From contig CM032662.1 of NCBI GenBank assembly GCA_019095985.1, positions 13,549,422-13,613,421 on the forward strand: a stretch of 64,000 nt of DNA. Direction: 5' to 3'. The position numbers were made by a program, and so were the translations under genes. Positions 40,201 to 53,039 of the stretch are shown piece by piece (the stretch's first letter is position 1; each line of letters opens with the position of its first letter). The notes under the pieces are model-generated. The model saw only the letters and a list, made by a program, of their open reading frames with translations. It did no database searches and had not been told where the DNA came from. The stretch comes from Streblospio benedicti. Its lineage: Eukaryota > Annelida > Polychaeta > Spionida > Spionidae.

Positions 40201-43200
40201 GATGACAGAAAGGAATGATGACCATATAGCCATATAACTTGTGTATGTGTGGTGAAAATAAAATGAAGAATATTAAAGTTCTGATTGTGCAAAAACAAAT
40301 TGTGGGTGACAGACAGAAAGATCAAGGGCGTCTGGGCATGGGTCTAATAGATCCTAATGACTGAAAGGCTAGCAGAGAACAGTTGAGCTCCAAACTAAGC
40401 AGCCAGGCTACACCCTCTGAATGAGGAATAATTAGACCCTGGCCAAGTAAACTTAGATTTGATTGATTTTAATTGAGACATGGGGGGAAAGGGATCACAA
40501 TATATTGCTAACCTTGTCATATAGTGACAGGTGAACTGAAATATAAAATAATCTACCAATCACCCTATATCATTCTTTTACAAGTGATTTTTATCTGTAT
40601 ACACAGTGATAGATGCCGAGGTGTAAAATCATAATTCTAAATAAACGATGAACAAGCATCTTTTAATCATTTCAAAATTTGCATCATGGCTATCAATCAT
40701 CAAATCATGTAATATGCATACTATGAAGACACACTTAATTTGCATGTAGAACAAACAGAAGAAACGTTTGTATATTCATAAGCTCTTTAACTTACTAAAT
40801 GTCAAAAGGATTTACAGATGTTTAACTATTCGATTTTTTTTTTTTTCATTTTAAAGAGACTAACTGTACATACTCTTTGTCTCTCTGCTTTTGCAGTGCC
40901 TGGTGTTTCGAATAGAGATGGTTATAGCGTTCACTTAGGTCCGCATACTTTTCAGTCTGAAATATGTTAGATCCAGTTGTAAATTGTAGGTACATCAAAC
41001 AATTTGTAGAAACAGAAGCTTCATAAAATATAGCAAACATTTTTTATACATTACAAAAAAATTCTTTCTGAAATAAATACATGATTTATTCATAAATTGT
41101 ACGTGTAACAACTTTAGAAGAAACAGAGATTTCATACATTCAAACGAACATATTTTTTATGTTATACACATTTTAGTTTTATTTGAATGGCACTTTATTT
41201 ACATTATGAATATCAAGAATGTGGAAAATAGTAAGTAATTTTAATTTCAACTTGCTATACATACATCATCTTTATGTTGTCTTTCTAATGTATCTTCAGT
41301 ATGATGAAGCTTCTTTTTCAATTCCGCAAATTTACCCGCCATTTCTATCAAGGCAAATTTGGCTTTTGCTACCATATCAGATCTTGACTAGAAAATGTAA
41401 ATCAAAATGTTATTAAATGTCAAAACACAAATTCATAGCATTATTAATGGACCAATAAAAAATAGAATAACATAAACCACTACACTTACATCACGATTTT
41501 CACCATACATTCCTTGTGGCTGTCCTTTTGCATCCATTCTCTTGCTGAGGAAAGCCTGCATTAGTTTTTTTTCAATGGCGGTCAGCACTATACAAAAATA
41601 GAATATACATGACAATGATGTTGAAAACTGTCATAAAGTGTGGGTCGTTTGGACCATGGGCTGATTATTTATTTTTGCAATGCTAGAGGCAGACTTTCCA
41701 AGTTTAGAGTAAAATATGTTTATGAAAATTCCAGATAGTGAGCAGCAAGTCATTGCACTCTGTAGTAGTGTTAGAAACTTGTAGTAATGTTTTATATTAA
41801 TGAACTCCTGAATTAGAATTTAAAAAAAAAATCAAACTCCATAGAATAATACTTACTTTCGACTGCATTGCCTCCACCTACTTGTGCCTGGAGCATTTTC
41901 GGATCGAGTGAAGGCTAAAGCAGAACAGGGACATGACGATGTAAATCAATTGAAGCAAAATGGGTGTATTATTTTTAAGAATGGGAAAACGTTGAAAGAA
42001 TCCCGCATATTTACCATTTCTAACTCAAATTCAATTGAAAATGGTAACTATTTACCTCTTCAATAGTCAAATTAGGAATGCCTAGTAAAGCATTGGAAGC
42101 TGCGATCAAATTTTCATGTTCCAACATCTTAGCCACAGCTTCTTTGAACCGATTGATTGCTCGCTTGATATGAACTGCTTCTTTATAGATATGAACCATC
42201 AACTCGTGGTTATCATTTTCAGACTTTCGCAATGCAGCATCACGCCTAAAACACATAAGGTCATATTAACAGTTTTCACTTCTAAATGTTAACTCATTAG
42301 ATAAAGGGCCTAGTCTATTCTGATACACTCTGATGAACATACATTATAAAGAGATTTTGGCATTGACACACGATTTGAACCGCAATTTTTTGTCTTTTTT
42401 GAGCATATTAGTTTGCAAAAACCTTCAATTTTACATTGTTGTATATTACAGGACAGTCAGATGACTCAGGTTGCATTATTATTGTCTGTCAAAATAGTGT
42501 TGAAGCATTGTTACTTGAGGGAATAATAGAAAGATCAAAGGGTTTTAATTACATGAGTGTAAAGATGATGAATTTATTAAAACTGATTTAATTGGTTTAT
42601 CATGGTTTGTGTGAACCCAATAACTTGTTTAAAAATTATGGACCCTAATGTATAGATAATGCAGACCTCTGTAATTCTTTTTCATAATAACTCTTCATTC
42701 TGTGCATTTCCTGTTCATTTTCACTCTTTACTCTAGACAGGTGTTGTTTAAAACCAGGATCATGAACGCTAGATGTCCTTCTAGAAACCATATCTTTCAT
42801 ATGACTAGACTACAATACAAAAATAAATATACATGATATAATTTAGTGTCAGTAAAAGGTGTCTACCATAAAGTACTGAAATCTATTAGAAGGTACAGAA
42901 TTTTTAGAGATTTTGCTGAAATATCACATTAATACATGAAAAATGTGAAAATAAAGACATGTTCGTTTATAGGGTCCACAAAACTTCAATGTTACCTTTT
43001 TTCCTCTTACGGAATGTCCACTACTAGTTTCATGGACCTAACAAATACAGAAAAACATAAACCGGATTAAGTTGCACAATTGTTGCAAGTTTATAGTGCG
43101 CTATTATTCATCTATTAATTATAGTGCAACACAGACAACATACCTTGTCCTGTTTCATTGAGCTTGACTGCGTGTTTTCACTATGAGAACCTTCAAGATT

Positions 43201-46200
43201 AGTATCGGCATCAGCTTCATAGCCTTCTTCCGTTATTCCCCTTAGTTCCTTATCTTTACCATCATGTCGATCAAAGTATTCATCAATAAATTCCTGCTTT
43301 TTATCCAGCGCTTCTGACAATTGCTGAACATTAATCTCAAGTCTTTCATTCTGTATGGGGAACCAAGTTATTGAGAATTCAATCAATCAAATAAAGTATA
43401 TGAAGGACCATCACCTTACACTGATACATTTGCTAGTTCTGTAACTTCTGAATATCATTTCTCTGTATAGGGTGATGAGAGTTGCATGAAAGATAAGTCT
43501 AATAAATTAAACTTTATAGCTCAATTAAAATGATTCTGTTATCAGATCTCTCTGTCTGTATAATCTTTACTCAATATATTACTATTGTCAGTACATACAG
43601 CAATATCTGTCTGCTTAACAATAACTGTTGTTTTAATAGTAATCATGCCATTAATATAAGTATAAGTTATAAATATTTTAGGAAAATCAACTGACCGACT
43701 TTGTGATCGCTGCGTTTTGCCTCCTCAGATCTTCCTCTTGCTGTTCAAATTCTTCCTGAACACGCTTTAATTTTGCCGTAAGGTTAGCTATAATTTCATT
43801 TTTACTGTAATATGAAACATACATATGATTATATATACAGAGCCAACACCTAAACTTTATAAACGTTCTATATTTTTCAACTAGATCTACATGTACAACT
43901 ACTGTGAAACCAATTGTTGTTTCAGCCTTTATAAAGAGACACTCTAAGCCCATTTCTTAGAACACCATCACACGAGCTGCTCATCATCTGATGTGTCCCA
44001 CTATCTCTAAGACACTCCATAGACATGGACTCTATGAAGATAATTTGGGGGGTGGGGGTGGAGGTGGGCTTGGGGGGGGGTCAACTGTCAACTATAGCTT
44101 CAATAGATGAAATTTTGTTTTTAAGATGTACGAATAATATACAGAGTAATAAAGTTTTATTTGAATGCGTTAATGTTTAATGACTTATTTGACACTTTAA
44201 AAGACAGTCGTGTATTCGAGGGTCCCATGGATGCATGAATATTACTAATTTCATTTAATGCTTTATTCAGGTATGCTTCTTATGAGACAGACATACGATC
44301 CAAGTTGAGTATTGATATCATCATGTTAGGTCTAATCTGGTATTTGTGACATGTATTCAGCCCATAGTGTGGAGCTCTAAGCTCTACTCTAGTTTCTCAG
44401 CTAATAGGCACTTACTACGTAAAAATATTTGATTTTCCCTGATCTCTATTATTTAATGTGGTATGAATACTATAATCTATGTAGTTTCTTTCTTAGCCAT
44501 TGGTGGTGCTATACTGATTCTTCTGGAAAATGTAGGGAGTTAAAAATCACACTTAAAAATGAGACAGGCAATGCTGATGACTTGTCTGTATTGCTCTAAT
44601 TTTAAGTCATTTTTCTAAAAGCAATTTATATACCTTGCCAGCTCCGCATCATGGCCGTTTTCTTTTTCAAATTTTTCTAGTGAACCAGGATCCACAGAAC
44701 CTACAGAAGCTGTGACTTTGGGGTGACTCGAACCTCTAATTTTTTTCTTTGATCGCTTTTTCTTAGCATCTACATGATCTGAAATAATAAAAGATCATTG
44801 TCATTGTCATCATCATGCCTTTAAAGTCCATATTTTACCCTTAGAGCATGTTGGACTGGTTTATACCTGTCCACAATTTTCCCCTCCACAAATCTCTGTC
44901 ACAATAAATTCAAAACCCATGTCTTAAAGCCTTCTTTGATGGTAACCCGCCAAGATTTTCTGGGTCGCCCTTTCACTTTGTTGCCAGGAATCACAATCTC
45001 ATCACACTTGTTGTTCCAAGCATTACTCCTGTGCACATGACTAACCCAATGCAGCTTGTTTTGCCTTGCGACTGACCTCAGATCAGGGATACCCAGTCTT
45101 CATACAGTGTTGGAGACAGAGCTAACATTGTTGCTGATTACAGCGGCTCCAGCAGACCATAAATTTGTCATTCTGTATTGTACACATTGTTGGAAATGTT
45201 ATGTCAAGCTAAAGATGGTGTGTACAACTCCATTTTAGATAAACCAGGCATCAAAAGGAATAGAGATTGTCCTTCTCACAAGTAGACTATGATACCTGGG
45301 CCACATAATAGCACATAATATGGTGTGAAGATTATACCCGGAATCCCGGATTGTAACTGAGAGAGCTTGAGTTAAAGACAGCGGAACGTCATGACCTCAA
45401 CCATGAAAGTATGTTGTAATATGAAAATTCAGAGCCAAGTTTGGCTAATAGCATCAAATGGATTCTGATGATCACATATAGAATGCTTGGGATGTAGGCT
45501 GGACAGGCAGTGTCGAACCTCTACATAAAGATTTATTCAGGCCTGATCAACTAGTTGGCAAATAATGATAAATGCTATTGCAATACCTGAACCAAACTCT
45601 TCTGACGGTTGGTGTAACCAAGGATCTGGTGGGATTTCAGCCACTTCATCAGTTTGCTCCTTTTCATAATCAGCCTATTTGAAGGAAAATTGAAATTAGT
45701 ATATCAACAATGGTGAAAATGTATGTGTTAAAATCATGTTAAAATAATTAAAAAGCAAAGTTTGGAATACAAATAAATCCAAGTGATGATTTTAAATGAA
45801 GAATATAGTTGATAGGCACAGTTGGATCACTATAGTAAAAGTACTAAAATGCCAGTGTTGAGAATTTCTAATAAAACAAATTCTACATATATTTATGGAG
45901 CTGTACACATTGATATAAAGGATTCTACTTGTTATAGCCCTATGGAAAGAATCCTTTAATGACCAAAACAAATTTTATCAGGAAAGTGGATTTTTTTTTA
46001 CAATATATAATTGTGTAAGACCTTACAAGTTTTAAAGAAAGCACTTCAATAATGGTATCTTTTTCCTGCACTCTTTTTTCCAGCATTTCAATTGTGTCCT
46101 GTGCTTTTACAGGTCCCGATTTCTTCAAATCTAGTTTCTTGGAGGAATAGATAAGAACTTTATGCACTTTAATACAAACTTAAAGAAGTAAACATTTACA

Positions 46201-49200
46201 CATTAACTTGTAAAACTATGGTTTTCTTCTAATAGATTTGTTATATATTCACATAAATGAGTCTTACAGCACTGACACACTGGGTGATAAACACCACAGA
46301 ACAATCTTATAGAATATTTTATATTGCACATCTTATGTAAATAAGGCATGCAACATTGTTTGAAAAAGAATTGAAAGTTTTATGATTAAAAAAGTATAAA
46401 GTTTTATTACAATTTTTGCCTCCATCTTCATTTCTTTTTCTCTTAATAGTCTTTTATTTCTTTCTTTTTCTTCAGCCATTTCTTTTGCATATGCTTCACG
46501 TATTTCCAGATTATGCTGGAAATACATCAAATCAATATATATAAATATAATGAATGACATGAGTGAAAATTGCTTCATTTATAATAGAAAATTGATTGTT
46601 TTGTACTATTTTATATTGCATATCTTGAATAAATATGGCATTCAACCCCCCTCACCACTATGTAAAGGTTTACCCTATTTGGATTTTATTAAAATCTTGA
46701 TAGTTGAAATTCAAATGTAAATACACATTCATGTAAAAGCTCACAACCCTATATTGACAATATATCCACCTGAAGCCCCATGAGCATTTGTCATGGATGG
46801 TTGTATTATGCAACGTTTACGTATGTGACTCTAAGTAGACAATCATTCTTACATTTCTAGCTTCCTGTATCTCCTCATCAAGAGTCACGTGTTGATTTTG
46901 TTGAGACTCAAGTAATTTAGCTATAGTTTTTAATTGTTTAGCCCCATTGCGGATAGCTACAATATAAACAATAAAGACATTAAAGTACAGACACGGAAAG
47001 TTGGAAACTCAATTTTGTGTAAGATGTTACTTATAATCAATCCTTATGTAGAAAAAATTTAGATCTACATACGACAATGTGAAAATATTTTTGTAATAGT
47101 AAAACATTTGCTAATGTCATGCTGGTAAGTACTCATTGTTAGTGACTGAATTATTAGGATGAGAATGAGTTAGGAGAAATATATATAAGCTAATGTTATG
47201 TTCTCTATCATAGGAAAATACCCAGTATTATGTTTTCAAATGTATAATCTACGAAGTACAACCACATTGACATCATTCTTTTTAAAAGTGTTAAACTTTT
47301 TCTGATTATTTGCTATTTGAGCTCTGTGGCCTAGATTACAACAAAATTACTTGTTTTAAGCTGCGGCCCTCTAGCTTGTTTTAATGCTTGCTCCAATGCA
47401 CTCTTAACTTCACCACATAAATTAGCAAACCATTCTTGTTGTTGTTTAATAAGCTCTTTCTTTTTGTCAACATCTGCTTCAGCTCTTACAAGCTCTGCCC
47501 ATCTCGAATTAATTTCTTCAGCACTACAAAAATGTGCGGTATAATTAAGAAAAGCAAACCTACATGATGTAAAAATTTAAAAAATAGTATGATGGAGATT
47601 TCCACTGAAAACAAATTCTTTTCTTTTTTCAAGTAAAAAAATTACCCACTCACTCTTCATGTTCTTCTTCTATGTCATAACCTGCCTCTTTTAATAGCTG
47701 TCGTCCGACTCGCCGAAGTCTTCCAAGAGCAATATTAGTGAATTGAAATGCTGATTCCATATTGATGCCCATGCTTTCACAGTCATCCTCATCTTCCTTA
47801 AATATAAAATGAATAATTCAAGGTCTATGGAATAGCAAAAAATACAATAAGTATACTAATTAATTGCTATGATATACTGAGTTAATAGACTATATAACAA
47901 TAATATTGTTGTACACATGGTCCCAACAATCTTGAAATGTTGAATACAAAAACAAATACATGTACGGTCATAAAGTCACACACACACATATATATAGCAC
48001 TAGACTGTTGTAAAATTTGTCCCTTATCAACTTGTAAAAGAATTTGATTGGTACCAAGTACATGTAGTCACCTTTGTCAACATACATAATATTATCAAAT
48101 TTGAGCACTCAGTGATGCTGTGAACTAACAAACCTAAGATTAAAATTAGCCCTAACCATAGTGGACCCACCCATAGACCATTTTGATATATATGTATAAA
48201 ATGTGTTGATCAGTATTTTCAATGTACCGTATACGACCATCCAAGTGCCCACCCTCGTGTAATAGCCCTCCCCCCTCTTTTTCTTAAATGTCCTTAAGAA
48301 TTATGTAGTAACTGCACTCTCGTGTAACAGCCCACCCCCCAGTTTGAGAAAATTTCAATTTAACAGCCCTGGGCGCTTGTATGGTCATATACGGTAAACC
48401 AAATTTGAACCCGTAGAAGGTCCCAAAATAAATTAACAACTATAATGAAGCCACAAGGATAGACTGACTTGGATTGGTGGATGCAATTAATCTGGTACAA
48501 GCCTGACTGTAAGCACTCTCCGATAACCCTCAATTACCTGGAGCTCATCCATTTCAATGATGTCTGCGAGGTCATGCTGAGAATTTAGCCATTCATTCAG
48601 CTCAGTCATTGTAGTCCTCGTAAATGTGGAATTTTTCATGTAAGTTTCAACCGCTTCATCTAAAACCTTTTGTTGTTGAACCTGAAAAATAAATTTCAAT
48701 GTTTAATAGGGGCCAGTAAAATTCCATTTGCTTTGTTGGTTATACAAAATTTTAGAAATCTGTTGAAGCAACACCTAACCCTCACAAAAATTAGAAAATA
48801 TAATAGCAAGTAAATAAATGGTTAGATGAGTAGATGTACTAGCATAATTTTTTTTTCAAGTTTATCGGTTACCGTAGCGTTTGTGTAAAACTGATCCCAC
48901 TTTTAAAATATTTCAAGTTGTCATGAATTTTTCGAACAAATTACATTTGCATACTACATTTACCAGAGCACATTTACAATGGTTTGTGTGAATGGGCTCC
49001 ATTCTATGCGCTCTGCATGATCCACTCACCCCAGTCAACTCATAAACAATTTTGAATATAAATTTGAACAAATTCTAATAGTTTATGAAAACTAAATAGA
49101 AAAAAGTGTTAACCAACCTTCTCTTCAATATTAGCCACAGTGACATTTTCTTTCATAGAGTAGGCTTTCTTTAATATAATTTCAACTTCTGAAGTTGTAC

Positions 49201-50655
49201 AAGGAATATTTGGAGGAACACCAACATATTCAAGTAACTAAAATGAAAAATAAACCTAAAAATGAAATCTCATAAAACACATGTTAGAAGAGTGCTATCA
49301 TAAACAAATTATTTAAAGTGTGCTAGCACACATTTAGTTTTACAAATTCGCTTCCTACTTACAAATTTTACACGTTCCAATATTCCCTGTAACTCAAAAT
49401 CCACTTCACGTTTGATTTTGGTATTGCGTATTTCTTGCAATCGTTGATCAACAGCCATAGTTTCAATATCGCATTCTGCATCTTCTTCATCAGGGACTTG
49501 AACAGCTGCATCACGCCAAAATGCTTTCGTTTTATTAGCTCTTTTTCTTTCTCCTGGGGGAATGAAACGCTTTTTCTCCCTAAGTACACCACGTAATGCT
49601 GAAAAGAAGAGAAGCCAATAGGGAAGAACAGGTAGCTATACAAAGGTGTTTGAAATTGTTCCAGTGTTTTATACACTGGTGTGTACCCAATTAATTGCGT
49701 CCGTCCATCCATCCGGTTTGTTACCCTTCTACAGGCCGCATCGTTTGAGCTAGGATGCTCAAATTTGGCATGTCGGTTGGAAATGGTGACCACAAGAACC
49801 CTAGCTATTTCACATGGGCCCAAACGGTCCATATTTGGGCCCATTTGGGCCCATTATTAGGTCCATTTTACTAGTGAATCACATTCTTATTACTATTTGA
49901 ATGCACCATTAAAATCAATATTCTATAACCACAAACTCCAGACATATCGGCTCCAAAAAATGTATCCACTTCTTGGTAATAGATGATACTGCTATAAATC
50001 AATAATCAGCCAATATATAGACAGTGACATTCCAGTGTATTAAACACTGGTTTGCCCTCACCGGGGGCGCTTTTCATCATGCATTAGGAGAAGAAAAAGA
50101 AAATTGTTACAGTGTTTAATACACTGGCTTGTACCCAATTAATTGAGTCCGTCCTTCCATCCGGTTCGTTACCCCTCTACAGGTCGCATCGTTTGAGCTA
50201 GGATGCTCAAATTTGGCATGTCGGTTGGAAATGGTAACCACAAGAACCCTATTTCACATGGGCCCAAACGGTCCATATTGGGGCCAATTTGGGCCCATTA
50301 TTAGGTCCTTTTTACTAGTATTCATACGCTTTAGCCATCATGGAAAAATCAATACCATAAGGCAGCAACATTAGTCTAGACTGGTGCTGTTAGCTGCTGA
50401 AATATGATTTTTGATTTTTTGCCAAGATAAAGACAGTGGCATTCCAGTGTTTTTCCAGGTATAAAACACTGGTTTGCCCTCACTGGGGGCGCTTTTCATC
50501 ATGTATTAGAAGAAGAAAAAGAAAGAATATTAATTTTGCTTACTAGTTTTGCTCATGCTTGCACGACTATTATCATAATTATGTAATCCAGAAACAGTTG
50601 TTTCGCTTTGATAGGATTTGCTTTGGAAAGATATTTTCCTTGAAGTCTGCATCAT
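31285..50655 (-). CDS. Large coiled-coil protein with 12-residue tandem-repeat tail, possibly FAM186-like
   Basis: 29 exons on the minus strand: 50544-50655 (ATG), 49363-49598, 49118-49237, 48538-48681, 47654-47796, 47351-47523, 46853-46956, 46411-46515, 46027-46137, 45587-45674, 44634-44778, 43696-43804, 43144-43350, 42996-43037, 42667-42809, 42056-42245, 41857-41914, 41490-41587, 41265-41387, 40865-40956, 38354-38492, 36379-36489, 36015-36117, 35181-35410, 34828-34904, 34594-34703, 33609-33757, 33290-33433, 31285-32385. The sum is 4707 nt, 1568 residues, open in every junction phase. The protein is mostly charged and helical with heptad-rich stretches, with no signal peptide or membrane segment, and residues about 1203-1568 form a Ser/Glu-rich tail. 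An N-terminal segment (AVETYMKNSTF...ELNEWLNSQHDLADIIEMDE) resembles, from memory, the conserved N-terminal block of FAM186 proteins. That is weak evidence. A sperm or ciliary role would be a guess. The donor after 33609 (GTCCTT) is non-standard. Confidence 0.8.
31440..32015 (-). repeat. 36-bp coding minisatellite (12-residue unit)
   Basis: About 16 head-to-tail copies of a 36-bp unit encode SSVQPEVKEGSH, with variants SSVKPE, SSVRPES, SSVQAEA and EGSN. They occupy residues about 1326-1518 of the coiled-coil protein. Blocks of several units look like higher-order duplicates. The unit length is a multiple of three, so copy changes keep the frame. Confidence 0.95.
32386..33289 (-). other. Intron with a GC-richer unclassified repeat
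   Basis: Bases about 32530-32900 are GC-richer than the rest of this intron and show no recognisable protein or tRNA-like boxes. A dispersed repeat is likely. Confidence 0.35.
35281..35364 (-). repeat. 24-bp coding tandem repeat
   Basis: About four units encode ANIAEGRA / ANIAEGKA inside exon 35181-35410 of the coiled-coil gene. The last unit merges into ANMAEDRE. The DNA copies are almost identical, so the expansion is recent. Confidence 0.85.
35411..36014 (-). other. Intron with a homopolymer G-run
   Basis: AT-rich intron containing an uninterrupted run of about 18 G at roughly 35858-35877. No coding similarity was noticed. Confidence 0.6.
36528..36931. mobile_element. Candidate MITE with AAGCCCC ends
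   Basis: About 404 bp begin AAGCCCCATCCACACC and end in the inverse of AAGCCCCGTTATGCC. A TCCA(C/T)ACC motif recurs inside. No clear target duplication was seen, so the boundaries are tentative. Confidence 0.35.
37301..37647 (+). mobile_element. tRNA-derived SINE, best-preserved copy
   Basis: The tRNA-like head has box A TGGCCGAGTGG (37311-37321) and box B GGTTCGATTCC (37355-37365). A family-specific body follows (GTAGGTGTTGAGCAAACC, TTAAATAGGTACAGGTC, CCCCGGGGAGTTGAGAAGG, GGATGCCAATGACCTGGTGT), ending in an (ACATTT)n tail. The acceptor arm does not close, so it is not a functional tRNA gene. Related copies lie at 22125, 25228 and 53040. Confidence 0.85.
38575..39170 (-). mobile_element. Penelope-like retroelement C-terminal fragment
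   Basis: The minus strand encodes broken pieces of a TLRS.LV.PKD-type linker, a GIY-YIG-like core (ICPQCKKEYVIEVGVNLGTR, LTEHF) and an ending resembling R.P.LN.(D/Q)(Q/E)G. It lies in an intron of the coiled-coil gene. It is degenerate, and no terminal repeats were noticed. Confidence 0.45.
39171..40864 (-). other. Long intron with old repeat debris
   Basis: No coding exon was recognised. Bases about 40370-40465 (AGCAGCCAGGCTACACCCTC, then AGACCCTGGCC...) match the region just after the LINE at 22930 (AGTAGCCAGGCCACACCCTC), so they are a LINE 3'-end fragment. The rest, including 39640-40340, is unclassified. Confidence 0.45.
44840..45190 (-). mobile_element. LINE 3' fragment
   Basis: The minus-strand translation reads GIPDLRSVARQNKLHWVSHV followed by KGRPRKSWRVTIKE. 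This is the L.W.GHV...GRPRK(T/S)W end of a non-LTR reverse-transcriptase ORF, seemingly the same family as 21760-22930. It is truncated and lies in an intron of the coiled-coil gene. Confidence 0.65.
48225..48396. mobile_element. Non-autonomous inverted-repeat element (MITE), copy 2
   Basis: This 172-bp element is in inverse orientation to 5238-5407, with ends TACCGTATACGACCATCCAAG and CTTGTATGGTCATATACGGTA. It shares the interior with copy 1. It lies in an intron of the coiled-coil gene. Confidence 0.7.
49656..50523. repeat. Head-to-tail pair of a roughly 430-bp repeat unit
   Basis: Units 49656-50102 and 50103-50523 abut exactly and share nearly all landmarks. Each begins ATTGTT(C/A)CAGTGTTT(T/A)ATACACTGG and has GAGCTAGGATGCTCAAATTT and CATGGGCCCAAACGGTCCAT in the middle. 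Each ends in GGGGGCGCTTTTCATCATG and an AAGAAAAAGAAA tail. Short palindromes (CCAGTGT...ACACTGG) occur near both ends of each unit. They are non-coding and lie in intron 1 of the coiled-coil gene. The transposon class is unknown. Confidence 0.8.
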
Positions 50656-51865
50656 GACAGTGTTTAAAAACTCTTTTTTCTCTCTCTCTCTCAGGAAGAT
50701 TCAGTTAATTTTATATACCCTAATGTATTTTGGTATTTATTATTATTATTATTTATTTAGTTTTTCTTCATAATGTATACTGCTCCATAGGGGGCGCGTA
50801 ATTGCGAAATATAATTCTATTCTATTCTATACTGTCGAACATACTTCACTGGCACAGATCTAAACTTTCATTTACAAATTTCAAAATATTGAATGACAGC
50901 ATCATATTAGTTTCAAGGTGTAACGAAAATCGGTGTATGCACGTCAGAAGTACACGTAATATGTTAAATCTATATTCATAAGCAAGTTACAGCTATTTTT
51001 TATGCGAAACGTGTGAAATTATTGTTTCACATGTTTTAATCTCTGTTGACATCGTGGATTAGTCGATAAATAGGTAGATCATATTTTATACAGAGATGGA
51101 CATCTTGTTTAAACTGATCAAAGGTGGATAAATGTCTAATAAAGAACAATATAAATATACAATATATATTCTTTGTCTATTTTATCCATCTTTGTAATGT
51201 TAGTATGATGAATTGTTATCATTGTCTGATAATAAACCCCCTCTCATGTAAAAATGGATCCGCTTTATTTGTTTTGACATAGTATTCTCTGCTGTAGTTT
51301 GATACGGCTGGCACCGCACAAATGTTTATTGATTCTGGCTATATTCGTCTTTCGATTTAATGAACGTTGACTTTGTACTTTATTGCGCATGAATATTCTA
51401 CAATAAAAATAGTATTTTAAGAGAAATGTGTCTGTTGTGTAAGATATAACTGTATGGGTCCTATATGTTGTTTGTGGTCAGTTCAGTCATACTAAGTAGA
51501 ATTTCAAATATAGTACATCCACTGAAAATTACTTTTGGTTGCGGTCGTATAGTCAAGGTTAAAAAAGTTGTGAGACGGTTCGGTGATTTTTCAGAGAGGA
51601 ATTCAAAATTTAGTATACCATAAAATTGATAATAAGTCTATAATGATCCTACCAAGAGTATCGTTCTTATCATCATACTGTAGATCTACTTTCATTGATT
51701 GAATTTTTTGTTTTGAATCCGGATCTCGTACTTAGAATCGAATTAGGTAGGTAATGTTTATACCAAAAATAACGTTATCCGTAATCTACTACTCCAGTAA
51801 TATTACAGTAAAGCTAGAGCTACAGAGGCAACTTATAGACTAAATAAATAAGAAATTTCTTAGAG
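50656..51865. other. Upstream region of the coiled-coil gene
   Basis: This should hold the minus-strand promoter. There is a CT-rich run (TTTTCTCTCTCTCTCTCAGG) at about 50676-50695, just upstream of the ATG. No TATA box was confidently placed and no other gene was recognised. Confidence 0.4.
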
Positions 51866-52119
51866 ACCATTCAGTATTTGTGACAGAATGGGGTAGGAGG
51901 ATTTTAGGGCGGGCCATGAACTTTTGTCTATGTTTGGAGTGGGGGCTATCAATGGGGGGTGGGGGTGAGTGTCTTCAATTTTTATCACATGAAATTGAGG
52001 GAGGTTACCAATTTGAGGGATATCTCAGAGAATCAGCGCGATTTGAGAGGGGGGGGCTATTCATTTTTTCACAGCATTTTTGGAAAATCCTACCCCACCC
52101 TGTCAAATTCTGAATGGTA
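51866..52119. mobile_element. MITE with ACCATTCAG ends
   Basis: A 254-bp element has terminal inverted repeats ACCATTCAG(T/A)ATTTG...GGGGTAGGA at both ends and a G-rich interior. No coding capacity. The target duplication is not clear. Confidence 0.65.
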
Positions 52120-53039
52120 CTTACTTCTTAGGTACATGTCTTCAACATTCGATGTATGTACCGAAGACATTTCTTATTTATTTCAGTCTAGAGTCTATAA
52201 TATAGTCTTTAGTCTCAAAATTTCCCCTGTGTGTATTCACAATAAACCATACTCCAAATAAGTGCCCCCCACCCCCTTCCCTCCCCCCCACCCCCCACCC
52301 ATCCAGACATGTTTTAAAACCAGTCACTTTGCGAACTTGTTTGTGCTGCTCACAGTTAGAGGTTGGAATGGTCTCAAGTCACTCAGTACTGAATGTGACA
52401 TTGTTGAGTCCTTCAAGGTATGCCTGTGAAGAAGTAAGTTTTTTATAAATGTTTTATTCTCCTCTGTTAAGTCATCTTGCTCCGTATTTTCCGTGTCCAA
52501 ATCTATTTCCCGCTGTTCGTTTGCGCTGTTTCTATCTCTGTGCTCCGTGTTCCTAGAATCAAGTAGAGATGGTGAAACTGCTGCTAATTGTTAATCTTCT
52601 AGACTGGAGTCTAGATAGGACTCATTCAGTGCATCAATGCTATTTCTTACTTCTTTTTGAAGTAATTGTTTTGGGGGAGCTGAATCTTTTTAGTCACACT
52701 GTGAGTCTCTGTCTTAGATATTTCTTGCGGGGAAAATGTGATGTTACCAGGAAGACGCAGGAATACCGAAATTCATAATCAAGCCAGTGTCTGTTTTTTT
52801 TGGGTTTTTTTGTACCAAGTTGCAGAATTTGAGTCAGTTGCATTTTCAGATTCTTGCACACAGTGAGGTACATCACACATACAGGACAGGACATTATTTC
52901 TAGTAATATATTCAGATATATATTCAGATATACTGAAATCATGAAAGGCAAACATGGAGCAAAAAGGTCTTACTGTCAGCATCCAGAAGACAAAGATAAT
53001 GGTGTCTGGTTTATAGTCTTGATCCAAGTTTTGATCTCA
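52120..53039. other. Intergenic, no gene recognised
   Basis: Contains a C-rich low-complexity tract at 52264-52312. A short stretch near 52350-52430 reads like the end of a LINE ORF (RGWNGLKSLSTECDIVESFK), too short to call. Confidence 0.4.

Noticed and set aside
49599-49844. 158-codon minus-strand frame extending from the second coiled-coil exon
   Set aside because: The part beyond 49598 is intron and tandem repeat; the true acceptor at 49599-49600 joins the ATG exon in phase in another frame.
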